Counted from the stretch's first letter, positions 1 to 9,016 are shown. The stretch is 40,112 nt of DNA from Methylophilaceae bacterium (GCA_014378915.1 JACMMS010000068.1:1-40112); one strand, 5' to 3'. The notes: generated by a model not told the origin, from the letters alone. Program-made: numbers and translations.

Positions 1-579
1 AAAAATATCCATGAATAAATACAGGTAAAAATACAGACCCCTGACCCGCGTTGGCAGGTAGGTGATGTCCCAGCTAAACAGCTGGTCGGGCGCGATTGCC
101 GCCAGCGCACGCGGCTTACCGCGCCGCTGCGGTGGCCGTTCTGCGCTACGATGCTTAAGCTGATTTTCTGCTCTGAGCACACGGTAAAATGTCGATTCAG
201 AAGCGAGGTATTGGCCGCGGTCAGCCAGTTGTGGCACAATCTGACTCGGCGGTAAATGCCCAAATTCCTCTGAGTTGGCGATTGTCAGCAAGCGTATGCG
301 CTCTAAAGGACTGAGTCTGTTTTTGGGCGTCTGCACCCGTATTGGTCGTTGATCGCCGCGCAATAGGTCGCGATGCCAGCGCTGCAAAGTACGCGCACTC
401 AAAGAAATGGCCGCACAGGTGCGATCCTGACGCGCACCTGAAGTGATGGCCTCCGCCTCCAGTGCAATCACTTGGCAGCGTTCTGCAAGCGCGGTTATTT
501 GTCCTCGCCCTCCCAGAGCGCGCGGCACTTTTTTTGTAGAATCAGTAAGGCTGCCGCTTCCGCCAACGCCTTCTCTTTA
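1..579 (-). pseudogene. IS3-family transposase OrfB, 5' portion (runs off window)
   Basis: Reading leftward, an open frame continues to base 1. It encodes a HTH-like N-terminal region (LSARTLQRWHRDLL), the linker typical of IS3 OrfB (LPPSQIVPQLADRG, STFYRVLRAENQLKHRS) and the start of the rve integrase core with the first catalytic Asp in WDITYLPTRVRG, then YFYLYLFMDIF. The rest of the DDE domain lies outside the window. It would normally be made as an OrfAB fusion by -1 frameshifting at the A-run near 531-537. GC content is visibly higher than in the host genes. This part has no stop, but its upstream orfA is broken, so I treat the element as inactive. Membership of IS3 is confident; the exact IS is not identified. 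Confidence 0.8.
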
Positions 580-993
580 CGCACGAGTTCGCGCTTTAGT
601 TGATCATTCTCGTCTTTGAGCGTGCGTCATTCACGGTTGCCTGACGCAACCTTGCTATCAGCACAAAAAGCCATTCTCCAACTGGAGAGATGATGCGCAA
701 ATAAACCCTTTTCTCGACACCATGCATGCAAACTTGTCTCCTGACAAACCATGGCTTTCATGCAAAGCCACCAGTTGCGGCTCCGTGCTTCATTCCTGTG
801 GTCTTTTCTCTTTTGTCACCAAACCACTCAGCTTGCCAGACTTCATGCTCATCCAATGCTTTAAAGTAAAGTGATTCACGTTCAGATCTTCCGCGACCAA
901 CCGAATTGTCCGACCTCCGCGAGAATACACCTTGACCAATGCTTGTTCTATAAACGCCTCAGAATACGTTGTTTTCATTGTTGCCATACCCAA
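495..993 (-). pseudogene. IS3-family transposase OrfA, broken
   Basis: The N-terminus (MKTTYSEAFIEQALVKVYSR, ATG at 978; an upstream in-frame ATG at 987) and the C-terminus (RKEKALAEAAALLILQKK, stop at 495-497) are those of an IS3-type OrfA with a HTH domain and a basic coiled region. In between it is damaged. A TGA at 790-792 follows KRPQE, where relatives as I remember them have Trp. A one-base frame change lies near 735-745, just before HAWCREKGLFAHHLSSW. A further in-frame TGA sits near 624-626, before RTLKDENDQL. At least three lesions mean no functional OrfA or OrfAB can be made without repair. The family call is firm; the lesion positions come from hand translation. Confidence 0.8.
531..538 (-). 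promoter_or_regulatory. Programmed -1 frameshift slippery site (A AAA AAG)
   Basis: On the minus strand the heptamer A AAA AAG sits in the zero frame of orfA (codons CAA AAA AAG) near the orfA stop. The orfB frame lies at -1 relative to it and is open from here leftward. This is the standard IS3-family arrangement for producing the OrfAB transposase. The site is intact although the orfA upstream of it is broken. Confidence 0.75.
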
Positions 994-1267
994 ATCGTGC
1001 TGGGAGAGGCAATATTAAAGTGGGCTGCTGCTGACCTAGCGGATAAGTTGTGCCTAGCAATGTATTGCAGCACTTGCATCTTGAACTGCGCAGTATGCAT
1101 TTGGGGCCAGGATTAAGTCCGGAAAGACCATGTGCCTGATAGGCTAGAGACCACTTACGAACATCCGATTGACAGATATTAAACAAATAAGCAACCCGTT
1201 TTTGGCCGCCAAGTTTTAAATACTCATTAACTACTTGGAGTTTGAAATCCGTACTGTATTTGCTCAT
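975..1267 (-). pseudogene. Second IS3-family (IS150-like) OrfA fragment, frameshifted and truncated
   Basis: Starting at ATG 1267, the frame gives MSKYSTDFKLQVVNEYLKLG and DVRKWSLAYQAHGLSGLNPG, the first helix-turn-helix half of an IS150-like OrfA. After GPKC (about 1100) the similarity continues in another frame as HTAQFKMQVLQYIARHNLSA, then AAAHFNIASPSTIWVWQQ. It stops at 977-975, exactly where the other OrfA begins. The gene therefore carries a frameshift and has lost its C-terminal leucine-zipper part and the whole orfB. It differs from the MKTTYS-type OrfA next to it, so two different insertion sequences are fused here. Confidence 0.75.
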
Positions 1268-1295
1268 AAAACAAACCCCCCTTGGTTAGACTTGA

Positions 1296-1320
1296 TGTCC
1301 AACTTTTGGGGGTCAGTTCA
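1296..1320. repeat. Terminal inverted repeat of the IS150-like element
   Basis: Read on the minus strand from 1320, the sequence begins TGAACTGACCCCCAAAAGTT, the style of IS3/IS150-group ends (TGaactGACCCC...AAGTTGGAC). It lies 29 bases upstream of the OrfA start at 1267, as expected for an IS left end. Base 1320 is therefore the probable IS/host boundary; host topA ends at 1360. The partner repeat and target duplication are outside the window or lost. Confidence 0.65.
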
Positions 1321-1359
1321 TAAGGCCGCTTTTTTATTATTTAAAACTCTCAGCTTATT

Positions 1360-4017
1360 TTAAGCAGCGGCTTTAGCTGATAATTTCTTGGCTACAGGTT
1401 TCTTACTTGCCGATTTTTTAGCGGCAGGTTTTTTTGTAACAACCTTTTTAACGGGTTTAACCACATCACCTGACGAGATAGTCGTTTTTTTTGCATTTAC
1501 TTTCTTCGGAGCTACATTTTTAATAGCAGCTTTCTTAGCAGGCGCTTTTCTGCCAGCTGCTTTAGGTAGTGATAATGCATCTTTGGCAGCTTTCGCAGTG
1601 ATTAATTTTAACGCTTCTTCTAATGTCACATCTTCTGGTTCTTGGCCTTTGGATATTGTGGCACGCACTTTTCCATGTTGCACATAAGGCCCATAGCGCC
1701 CTGCGTAAACTGCAATACTACCGCCTTCAGTGGGGTGTTCACCTAACTCTTTAATTGGGGCAGGGCCAGAATTGGCTTGTGCAAGTAAATTGACTGCTCC
1801 AGCTAAATCTATACTAAATACACTTTCAGATTTAGGAATCGATTTAAACTTACCATCATGATTCACATAAGGTCCAAAACGGCCTAAGTTAGCTACGATT
1901 TTTTTATTTGTTTCGGGGTGTAAGCCTAGGTCACGCGGTAATGAAAGTAACATAACCGCTACATCCATATCCAAATCTGCAATTGATATCTCTTTTGGCA
2001 CACTGACACGTTTTGGCTTTGTCTTTTCGCCTTCCACTGGCATGCCAATCTGCAAATAAGGACCATAAGGACCACTAATTAGCAGGATATCCTTTTGAGT
2101 TTTAGCATCAACACCAATTTTTGTAGGTTCTGCACGTGCATCGCCATTGGTGGTTAAGTTACTAATGTAATCGCATTCTGGATAAGCCGTACAGCCAATA
2201 AACATACCAAACTTGCCTAGACGTTTACTCAGTGGCTTGCTGCATTTTGGGCAATCTTCACCTGTGAGCTCGTGCGTCATATCAGCACGGTCGATGTTGG
2301 CTTTTTCTAAAATTTGCTTATTAAAACCATGCCAAAACTCTTCAAGTAACGGAATCCACTCACGATCGCCATCAGCAATACTGTCCAAAGCGTTTTCTAA
2401 GTTGGCGGTGAAATCGTAGTCTACATATTGTGTAAAATGTTCAGTTAGAAAACGATTAACCACACGGCCTACATCTGTTGGCGTAAAGCGTTTTTTATCG
2501 AGTAATACATACTCACGATCTTGTAAGGTACTGATAATACTCGCATAAGTAGAAGGACGGCCAATGCCATACTCTTCTAAAATTTTGACTAAACTAGCTT
2601 CACCGTATCTAGGAGGAGGCTCAGTAAAGTGTTGGTCACCGTAGATTTTTTCTACAGTGAGTATTTCGCCTGTTTCAAGATGAGGCAGCCTGCTTTCGCC
2701 TTCTTCTTCCTCGTCATCTTTGCCTTCCATGTACACAGCAATGAATCCAGGGAATACTAATGTTTGCCCAGTAGCGCGGAATAACGTAGCATCACTTCCA
2801 ACACTTAAATCTACACTCACTGCATCGAATTTAGCAGGTGACATTTGGCAAGCTAGCGCACGCTTCCAAATCATCTCATACAGTTTAAATTGTTCATCAG
2901 TTAAAAATTGACGTACTTTAGTTGGCGTGCGGCCTATATCGGTTGGCCGAATGGCCTCATGCGCCTCTTGTGCGCTTTTGGATTTGGTTTTGTACATGAT
3001 AGGCGATTTTGGCAAATAATCTGCTTCAAAATTGTTTTTCACATACTCACGAATTTGCATAATTGCTTCCGCAGCCATGTTGAATGAGTCGGTACGCATG
3101 TAAGTAATTAAACCTACTGTGCCACCACCCACATCAACACCTTCATAGAGTTGTTGTGCAATACGCATAGCGCGGCTAGTGGTAAAGCCTAGTTTACGTA
3201 CCGCTTCTTGTTGTAATGTGGATGTAGTAAATGGGGCGGCTGGGCTACGACTTTTCTGCTTTTTCTCGACACGTGAAACCGTGGTTTTCCCGGCGCTAGC
3301 CAACAGTAGTTTGCCGACTACATCCGCCTGCTGATCGTGATTAATCACACTAAATTGAGATATTCTTTCGCCATTTAACTGTACTAATTTTGCAGTAAAG
3401 CCGTTGCTATGTTTGAGTGCGTCTAAATGGATGCTCCAGTACTCTTGGCTGACAAATGCTTCAATTTCCAGCTCGCGCTCAACAATCAAGCGCAAAGCAG
3501 GGCTTTGCACGCGACCAGCTGATAAGCCACGGCGGATTTTTTTCCATAAAAGTGGAGATAAATTAAACCCGACTAAATAATCCAATGCGCGACGCGCTTG
3601 TTGAGCATTCACCATAGGCATAGAAATATCACGTGGTTCAGCAATGGCGTGCTCCACTGCACTTTTGGTAATTTCATGGAACACTACACGTTTGATTAAC
3701 TTACCCTTAGTGAGTTTTTTGGCTGCCAAAATTTCTGAAATATGCCATGAAATGGCCTCCCCTTCGCGGTCCGGATCGGTTGCGAGGTAAATGGAATCTG
3801 CTAACTTTACAGCTTTAGTAATTGCATCAACATGCTTAGCGTTGCGTTCAATAATTTCGTATTTCATCGCAAAATCAGCTTCGGTATCTACCGCACCAGA
3901 TTTTGGAACCAAGTCGCGCACGTGACCGTAGGAGGCTAATACCTCAAAATCGCTACCGAGATATTTTTTGAGTGTTTTAGCCTTAGATGGCGATTCAACA
4001 ATTAGGAGTTTAGACAT
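1360..4017 (-). CDS. topA: DNA topoisomerase I (omega protein)
   Basis: Type IA topoisomerase that relaxes negative supercoils by single-strand passage. The N-terminal TOPRIM domain holds the metal-binding acidic triad in DPDREGE (residues 81-87). The active-site tyrosine is Tyr306 in GLITYMRTDS. A C4 zinc-finger repeat (CPKC ... CTAYPEC) lies near residues 590-615, followed by beta-rich repeats (GRFGPYV, GRYGPYV). The last 60 or so residues are a Lys/Ala-rich tail (KKPAAKKSASKK), a low-complexity nucleic-acid-binding tail seen in many proteobacterial TopA proteins. The 885-residue length is normal. The gene is intact although an IS remnant ends about 40 bases past its stop. No convincing terminator is visible between 1320 and 1360. 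Confidence 0.97.
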   Translation of the reverse strand: MSKLLIVESPSKAKTLKKYLGSDFEVLASYGHVRDLVPKSGAVDTEADFAMKYEIIERNAKHVDAITKAVKLADSIYLATDPDREGEAISWHISEILAAKKLTKGKLIKRVVFHEITKSAVEHAIAEPRDISMPMVNAQQARRALDYLVGFNLSPLLWKKIRRGLSAGRVQSPALRLIVERELEIEAFVSQEYWSIHLDALKHSNGFTAKLVQLNGERISQFSVINHDQQADVVGKLLLASAGKTTVSRVEKKQKSRSPAAPFTTSTLQQEAVRKLGFTTSRAMRIAQQLYEGVDVGGGTVGLITYMRTDSFNMAAEAIMQIREYVKNNFEADYLPKSPIMYKTKSKSAQEAHEAIRPTDIGRTPTKVRQFLTDEQFKLYEMIWKRALACQMSPAKFDAVSVDLSVGSDATLFRATGQTLVFPGFIAVYMEGKDDEEEEGESRLPHLETGEILTVEKIYGDQHFTEPPPRYGEASLVKILEEYGIGRPSTYASIISTLQDREYVLLDKKRFTPTDVGRVVNRFLTEHFTQYVDYDFTANLENALDSIADGDREWIPLLEEFWHGFNKQILEKANIDRADMTHELTGEDCPKCSKPLSKRLGKFGMFIGCTAYPECDYISNLTTNGDARAEPTKIGVDAKTQKDILLISGPYGPYLQIGMPVEGEKTKPKRVSVPKEISIADLDMDVAVMLLSLPRDLGLHPETNKKIVANLGRFGPYVNHDGKFKSIPKSESVFSIDLAGAVNLLAQANSGPAPIKELGEHPTEGGSIAVYAGRYGPYVQHGKVRATISKGQEPEDVTLEEALKLITAKAAKDALSLPKAAGRKAPAKKAAIKNVAPKKVNAKKTTISSGDVVKPVKKVVTKKPAAKKSASKKPVAKKLSAKAAA

Positions 4018-4109
4018 GTAGGCTTAAAAAGGCACTAATTAAAGTAAATATATGCTGATGATAGCAAGGTAAGTAAACAATAGACAATGCTTTTAGCGTT
4101 AAGCGCAGA

Positions 4110-4140
4110 TTAAGTGTTCATTCATTGAGTGAACACTTAA
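4110..4140. repeat. Perfect 11-bp inverted repeat between topA and ttcA
   Basis: TTAAGTGTTCA at 4110-4120 and TGAACACTTAA at 4130-4140 are exact reverse complements separated by 9 bases. It lies in the 252-base gap between the end of ttcA and the start of topA. No T-run follows on either strand, so it is not a clear intrinsic terminator. It could be an operator upstream of topA or a hairpin at the end of the ttcA transcript. The repeat is certain; its role is unknown. Confidence 0.7.
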
Positions 4141-4269
4141 AGAATTACTAAGGTATGGTTAATTACTTCATTTTCATGAGTACTGGAATCTATTTACATT
4201 TGGCTTTTTCCGCTACATACATGAAGTAATGATCACAGAATCAAAATAGACTCTTTTACATGAGAAAAT

Positions 4270-5187
4270 CTAGTTTCGTGTAAATTCAATTCGCGTACCA
4301 TCGGCACTGCTCAGGCTCATTGCTCCACCCTGCTTTGCAATATCACTGAGTTTGATATGATCAAACATAGGATCTTCGTCATCAGCTTTAGATTGTGTTA
4401 AGCCTTTAAAGTCATAAAGATTCGTGTCAGCCAAGTGTGAAGGCTCTACGTTAGTAATTGCACGGAAAATGTTATTCACACGACCAGGTTGCTCACGTTC
4501 CCACCCTTGCAACATGTCTTTAATTTTTTGGCGCTGTAAGTTATCTTGAGAACCGCATAGATCACAGGGGATGATTGGAAACTCCATTTGCCGCGCGTAG
4601 CTTGCAATATCTTTTTCAGCGCAATAAGAAAGCGGACGGATGACAATATTTTGTTGATCATTTGTCGCTAACTTAGGCGGCATAGCCTTCATTTTTGCGC
4701 CAAAAAACAAGTTTAAAAATAGCGTTTCTACAATGTCGTCACGATGATGACCCAGTGCGATTTTATTAGCGCCCAACTCTTTCGCGGTACGATAAATAAT
4801 GCCGCGCCTCAACCGTGAGCATAGGCTGCAAGTCGTTTTACCTTCAGGGATTTTTTCTTTAACTATTGAATAGGTATCCGCATTGACAATACGATAATCT
4901 ATGCCTAACTTCTCAAAGTACGAAGGCAAAATATCGGCCGGAAAGTTTGGTTGTTTTTGATTTAAATTCATCGCAATGAGTTTAAAATTAATCGGCGCAC
5001 GCTCTTGCAATGCCAATAAAATCATCAACATAGCGTGGCTATCTTTGCCGCCGCTCATGCAAACCAGCACGGTGTCATTATCCTCAATCATATTGTAATC
5101 ACCAATAGCCTTGCCTGTAGAAGATATCAGGCTATTGCGTAATCGAATGAAGTTGCTGGAGGGGTTCTCGGGTAAGTGTTTAATCAT
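4270..5187 (-). CDS. ttcA: tRNA 2-thiocytidine(32) synthetase TtcA
   Basis: ATP- and [4Fe-4S]-dependent enzyme that thiolates cytidine 32 in certain tRNAs. The PP-loop ATP-binding motif SGGKDS is at residues 45-50. The Cys pair CSLC (120, 123) and Cys218/221 in CDLCGSQ are the cluster and catalytic cysteines of the TtcA group. [11 protein letters not shown] is a further family motif. The 305-residue length is typical. It shares direction with topA downstream and the SDR gene upstream (54-base gap), so co-transcription with the latter is possible. Confidence 0.95.
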   Translation of the reverse strand: MIKHLPENPSSNFIRLRNSLISSTGKAIGDYNMIEDNDTVLVCMSGGKDSHAMLMILLALQERAPINFKLIAMNLNQKQPNFPADILPSYFEKLGIDYRIVNADTYSIVKEKIPEGKTTCSLCSRLRRGIIYRTAKELGANKIALGHHRDDIVETLFLNLFFGAKMKAMPPKLATNDQQNIVIRPLSYCAEKDIASYARQMEFPIIPCDLCGSQDNLQRQKIKDMLQGWEREQPGRVNNIFRAITNVEPSHLADTNLYDFKGLTQSKADDEDPMFDHIKLSDIAKQGGAMSLSSADGTRIEFTRN

Positions 5188-5241
5188 AAATGTATTATAA
5201 GACTAATTTGAATTGTGACTGGATGGGTATGTAATAAGTTG

Positions 5242-6063
5242 TTACAAATTCAAACTTCTACCGCCATCTACAGCCAGTACATGCCCAGTAATAAATGGGG
5301 CATCAGCAATTAAAAATTTCACTGCTTTAGCAACATCCTGAGGCTCACCAACGCGTTTTAATAGGGTTTGTGATATGACACGCTTGCGGTAAACCTCATC
5401 AAATTGTGGGTTATCTTCTGGCCATTGTACGGGGCCTGGAGCAACGGCATTCACTCGTACTTCTGGTGCTAATTCATGCGCTAAAGACTTTGTTAGTGTA
5501 ACTAAGCCAGCTTTTGCAACGCTGTAAACGGTATAGCCCTTTTTGGGGCGCTCTACATGCATATCAGTAATATTAATAATACAACCATGGTTTTTTCGCA
5601 ACTCTGGTGCTGCGGCTTGGCTTAAAAATAGTGGTGCTTTTAAATTACTGCCCGTTAAATCTTGCCAGTCATTTTCGCTGATGCTGCCTACTTCTGTAGC
5701 GTAGTAAGTTGATGCATTGTTAATCAGCACATCCAACTTGCCAAAGTGTTTGACGGTTTCTACGACTAAGCTGGGTAAGATAGCTAAATTAAGTACATCA
5801 CCTTGTATGATCGCTACAGAATTTGCCCGTTGTAAATTAAGCTCAGCCTGCAACGCGCGCGCCTCAGTTACCGAGCTACGATAGTGAATCATCAGATTTG
5901 CGCCATTTGCATGGAGTAAACGGCAGATGGAAGCACCTATGCGTTTTGCACCACCAGTAATGAGTACGACTTTTTTATCTAATGATGATGCCGTATTTTC
6001 AGTTTTCACATTATCTACTTTGCTGTTATTTTTTCTGTTACTTTGCTTATTTTTTTCTATCAT
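5242..6063 (-). CDS. folM: Pteridine reductase (FolM-like short-chain dehydrogenase)
   Basis: NADPH-dependent SDR expected to reduce dihydropteridines (dihydromonapterin or dihydrofolate). The Rossmann motif TGGAKRIG (36-43) contains the Arg typical of pteridine reductases. NNAS follows at about 115. The catalytic region is ITDMHVERPKKGYTVYSVAK, with Asp where ordinary SDRs have Ser and with Tyr180/Lys184; this TD...Y...K pattern matches FolM/PTR1. The C-terminal GGRSL is also typical. An N-terminal Lys/Asn-rich extension of about 29 residues precedes the first strand and may be non-conserved or reflect a later true start. Family confident; exact substrate inferred. Confidence 0.8.
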   Translation of the reverse strand: MIEKNKQSNRKNNSKVDNVKTENTASSLDKKVVLITGGAKRIGASICRLLHANGANLMIHYRSSVTEARALQAELNLQRANSVAIIQGDVLNLAILPSLVVETVKHFGKLDVLINNASTYYATEVGSISENDWQDLTGSNLKAPLFLSQAAAPELRKNHGCIINITDMHVERPKKGYTVYSVAKAGLVTLTKSLAHELAPEVRVNAVAPGPVQWPEDNPQFDEVYRKRVISQTLLKRVGEPQDVAKAVKFLIADAPFITGHVLAVDGGRSLNL

Positions 6064-6132
6064 TTAGGTCATTCATCTAATGTTTATTATAATCTGTGCT
6101 TAACTATTTAAGTTTAAGATTATGTTAATTTT

Positions 6133-7326
6133 ATGGCACTAAATTCTAAACACTCAGCCCCCCAATATTTGCCTACTCCCAGCAGCAATGCCCTGGTGCA
6201 GAGTGCAGCTTTGGCTCAGATAATCCAAACTGAAATTAATTCAAATAATGGCTGGATAAGTTTTGCACAGTTCATGCAGTTAGCCTTGTATGAGCCAAAT
6301 TTAGGCTACTACACTGGCGGTAGTCAAAAGCTTGGTGATGCTGTAAAAGGTGGCGGTGATTTCGTCACTGCACCTCAAATAACGCCATTGTTTGCACAAA
6401 GTTTGGCTAAACAAGTTGTGCAGATTGTAGAGATCACCAGTGGCAGCGTGTTGGAGTTGGGCGCTGGTACTGGACTATTGGCTGTTGATTTGCTGCTAGT
6501 GCTAAGTTTAAAAAATCAACTTCCAGCGCATTATTATATTCTCGAAGTTAGTAATCACTTACGTCAAGTGCAGCATGAAACAATCTACAAGTTATTACCA
6601 AACGAATTAGCAGCGAAGGTAATTTGGTTAGAAACCTTACCTCAAGCGTTTACAGGCTTAATATTAGGTAACGAGGTACTAGATGCCATTTCTGTGCATG
6701 TGCTGGCTAATACTGAGTATGGCTTGCAGGAGCGTGGTGTGAGTGTGTGTGCTGAGGAGTTTATATGGAAAAATCAACCAATTGCCGATGATAGTTTGCT
6801 TAAAATGGCTAAGCAGTATGAGCTACCAAATCCATACATAACAGAATTTTGCCCTGCTGCTAATGGCTTGATTGCTAACTTAGCGGGCTTGCTAAAACAT
6901 GGCATCATCTTGATGATAGATTACGGATTTAGTGCCAAAGAGTACTACCACCCGCAACGCAATCATGGCACGCTGATGTGTCACTATCAACATTATGCAA
7001 ACAGTGACCCCTTGATTTACGCTGGCTTGCAAGATATTACTGCTCACGTAAATTTCACTGAAATAGCAGAAGCTGGCTACAGTCATGGGCTAGATGTCGC
7101 GGGCTATACTAGCCAAGCACAATTTTTAATTAACTGTGGTATCACCGAGTTACTAAACCAAGTGTCCCCCAATGATTTTGCGGCCTATCTGCCAGCGGTT
7201 TCAGCCGTACAAAAATTAGTATCCCCTGCTGAAATGGGTGATTTATTTAAAGTTATAGCGCTTACTAAAGGTATACATGTATCACTGACGGGATTTGATC
7301 AAGGTGATAAACGTCATACCCTTTAA
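6133..7326 (+). CDS. SAM-dependent methyltransferase, MidA/NDUFAF7 family
   Basis: A 397-residue protein with the DUF185/MidA layout. The N-terminal helical segment has FMQLALYEPNLGYY, followed by GDFVTAPQITPLF. The SAM-binding motif is VLELGAGTGLLAVDLL, and GNEVLDAISVHVL and MIDYGFSAKEYYHP come later. The mitochondrial homologue NDUFAF7 methylates an arginine of complex I subunit NDUFS2. The bacterial role is not established, and complex I genes are not in view. It is divergent from the folM-like gene with only 69 bases between starts. Family is clear, substrate unknown. Confidence 0.88.
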   Translation: MALNSKHSAPQYLPTPSSNALVQSAALAQIIQTEINSNNGWISFAQFMQLALYEPNLGYYTGGSQKLGDAVKGGGDFVTAPQITPLFAQSLAKQVVQIVEITSGSVLELGAGTGLLAVDLLLVLSLKNQLPAHYYILEVSNHLRQVQHETIYKLLPNELAAKVIWLETLPQAFTGLILGNEVLDAISVHVLANTEYGLQERGVSVCAEEFIWKNQPIADDSLLKMAKQYELPNPYITEFCPAANGLIANLAGLLKHGIILMIDYGFSAKEYYHPQRNHGTLMCHYQHYANSDPLIYAGLQDITAHVNFTEIAEAGYSHGLDVAGYTSQAQFLINCGITELLNQVSPNDFAAYLPAVSAVQKLVSPAEMGDLFKVIALTKGIHVSLTGFDQGDKRHTL

Positions 7327-7333
7327 GTTTTTA

Positions 7334-7432
7334 TGTAGGAGAGACGCCCCATCGCGAAAGCAAAGTATATAGCTTTAAATAATTGTCAATTTAGCACCTA
7401 ACATTTAATCGGCATGAGGCGTGCCTCCTACA
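7334..7432. repeat. Inverted pair of REP-like elements
   Basis: The left copy (7334-7361) starts TGTAGGAGAGACGCCCCAT. The right copy (7408-7432), read on the minus strand, starts TGTAGGAGGCACGCCTCAT. The two 19-base cores differ at only three positions and face each other across about 46 AT-rich bases. This resembles proteobacterial REP/BIME intergenic repeats. It sits after the MidA-family gene and upstream of trmB. Whether it is dispersed in the genome cannot be seen here. Confidence 0.65.
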
Positions 7433-7463
7433 AGGTTTAAGGCTCAAAATGGTATAATTAAGT

Positions 7464-8225
7464 ATGATGGAAAAAAGTTTGACAGAAGAAAATAATCAAG
7501 AAAACAGTGAATTACTAAAGTATCGACCAATTCGCAGTTTTGTATTGCGCCAAGGGCGTTTAACAGTAGGGCAAGCGCGTGCTTTAGAGAATGGATTGCC
7601 AAAGTTTGGTATTCAATACACTGTAAAAACACTAAACTTATCAACTGTTTTTAATCGTGGCGAAAGCAAAAAAATTCTAGAAATTGGCTTTGGCATGGGT
7701 GAAGCCACTGCCCATATTGCTCAGCATGCGCCTGAGTTAGATTTTCTAGGAGTGGAAGTGCATACGCCTGGAGTTGGTGCATTACTTAAGTTAATTGAAG
7801 AGTTGTCGCTTACTAACGTGCGAGTTATACAGCACGATGTGGTTGAGGTGTTGAACAATATGATTGTTGATTCGAGTTTGGATGGCGTGCATATCTTCTT
7901 TCCAGACCCATGGCATAAAAAACGTCACCACAAGCGTAGATTGATTCAGGCCGAGTTCGTTAAACTTTTATGCAGTAAGTTAAAAGTCGGTGCTTATTTG
8001 CATGTGGCAACTGACTGGCAAGAATATGCAGAATGGGTACTACAAATTCTGCAAGATGAGCCGCTGCTTAAAAACACCGCGCTCAATAATGAGATTAAGT
8101 GTAATTCAACTAATACACCTTATGCAGAAAAACCTGCTTACAGGCCCCTAACTAAATTTGAAAATCGCGGCATTAAGCTTGGGCATTGTGTTTGGGATTT
8201 AGTATTTATCCGATGTGCAGTTTAG
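7464..8225 (+). CDS. trmB: tRNA (guanine-N7-)-methyltransferase TrmB
   Basis: Makes m7G46 in the variable loop of tRNAs using SAM. The SAM motif is [16 protein letters not shown], followed by [15 protein letters not shown]. The TrmB signature [16 protein letters not shown] holds the catalytic Asp/Pro region. [12 protein letters not shown] at the C-terminus is also family-specific. The 253-residue length is normal. The start follows the REP-like pair; a second Met is adjacent (MMEK). Its stop codon overlaps the stop of engB on the opposite strand. Confidence 0.95.
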   Translation: MMEKSLTEENNQENSELLKYRPIRSFVLRQGRLTVGQARALENGLPKFGIQYTVKTLNLSTVFNRGESKKILEIGFGMGEATAHIAQHAPELDFLGVEVHTPGVGALLKLIEELSLTNVRVIQHDVVEVLNNMIVDSSLDGVHIFFPDPWHKKRHHKRRLIQAEFVKLLCSKLKVGAYLHVATDWQEYAEWVLQILQDEPLLKNTALNNEIKCNSTNTPYAEKPAYRPLTKFENRGIKLGHCVWDLVFIRCAV

Positions 8226-8857
8226 CCTAACACTTCGGGTGCATTTTCAGGATTAAACAGCCACTCGCCAATTACCTTCTCAGCTTCTTCTACGCCCTGT
8301 TTTTTTAGGCTAGAAAATAGTTGAATGGTACATTTGCCATTATACGGTGTACCCCATGTTTCAATTAACTCTTTACTGACATCACGTAAAGCTTGTGTTG
8401 CGGCTTGGCGAGATAGCTTGTCTGATTTCGTGAGTAAAACATGCACAGGTTTTCCGCTCGGGCAGAACCAATCTAGCATTTGTCTATCCAAATGAGTAAG
8501 TGGATGACGGCAGTCCATCACTAGTACCAAGCCAAACAAACTGGTGCGACGGCTTAGGTAATCAGCCAATACCGATTGCCAATGTTTACGCATTGCTTCT
8601 GGTACTTTAGCGTAACCATAACCCGGCAAATCTACTAAATGACGATCATTGCCTAAAGTGAAAAAGTTAATCAACTGCGTGCGTCCTGGCTGCTTGCTGA
8701 CAAAGGCTAAACGATTGTGGTTAGCTAAGGTGTTAAGTGCACTAGATTTACCTGCGTTAGAGCGACCAGCAAATGCGACTTCTAAGCCACTGGCGGAAGG
8801 TAAGTCGCTTAAATTGTTTGCTGATATAAAAAACGCAGCATTTTGAAACAAAGGCAT
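8222..8857 (-). CDS. engB: Ribosome-biogenesis GTPase EngB (YihA/YsxC)
   Basis: Essential small GTPase involved in assembly of the large ribosomal subunit. The G motifs are in order: G1 [13 protein letters not shown]2/G3 region GRTQLINFF and [11 protein letters not shown]4 TKSDK, G5-like FSSLKKQG. The 211-residue length matches the family. It converges with trmB with a 4-base overlap, and is divergent from the cytochrome c4 gene across a 216-base gap that should hold both promoters. Confidence 0.95.
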   Translation of the reverse strand: MPLFQNAAFFISANNLSDLPSASGLEVAFAGRSNAGKSSALNTLANHNRLAFVSKQPGRTQLINFFTLGNDRHLVDLPGYGYAKVPEAMRKHWQSVLADYLSRRTSLFGLVLVMDCRHPLTHLDRQMLDWFCPSGKPVHVLLTKSDKLSRQAATQALRDVSKELIETWGTPYNGKCTIQLFSSLKKQGVEEAEKVIGEWLFNPENAPEVLG

Positions 8858-8979
8858 GAGTTACTCGATTGATTAATGACAGAAATTACGGAAATGCTAT
8901 CACGAGTTGGGGCTTTTCTATAAAATAGCGTTCTGTTTAAGTAATAACGTTAAAACTATAGTATCTAAAAATTAAAGTC

Positions 8980-9016
8980 AGTTAAGGCTGTATTAAACAG
9001 TTCATCCGCCTTAACT
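8980..9016. repeat. Inverted repeat upstream of the cytochrome c4 gene
   Basis: AGTTAAGGC (8980-8988) and GCCTTAACT (9008-9016) are exact reverse complements. Inside them CTGT and ACAG (8988-9000) form a second small stem. The repeat lies about 60 bases before the cytochrome start codon in the engB/cytochrome divergent gap. A transcription-factor operator or a leader hairpin are both possible; no function is assigned. Confidence 0.5.

Noticed and set aside
959-1116. The C-terminal half of the 102-residue frame at 959-1267 read as a novel protein
   Set aside because: After the frameshift near 1100 its residues are out of frame; the true similarity continues in another frame as IS150-like OrfA.
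1321-1362. GCGGC elements and a T-run near the topA stop as an intrinsic terminator
   Set aside because: The matching arms are about 35 bases apart and the T-run is on the wrong side for the minus-strand transcript; the IS end may have removed the original terminator.
1388-1687. Open frame on the plus strand opposite the topA C-terminus (Phe/Ala-rich)
   Set aside because: It is the antisense reading of the Lys/Ala repeat tail of TopA and has no independent features.
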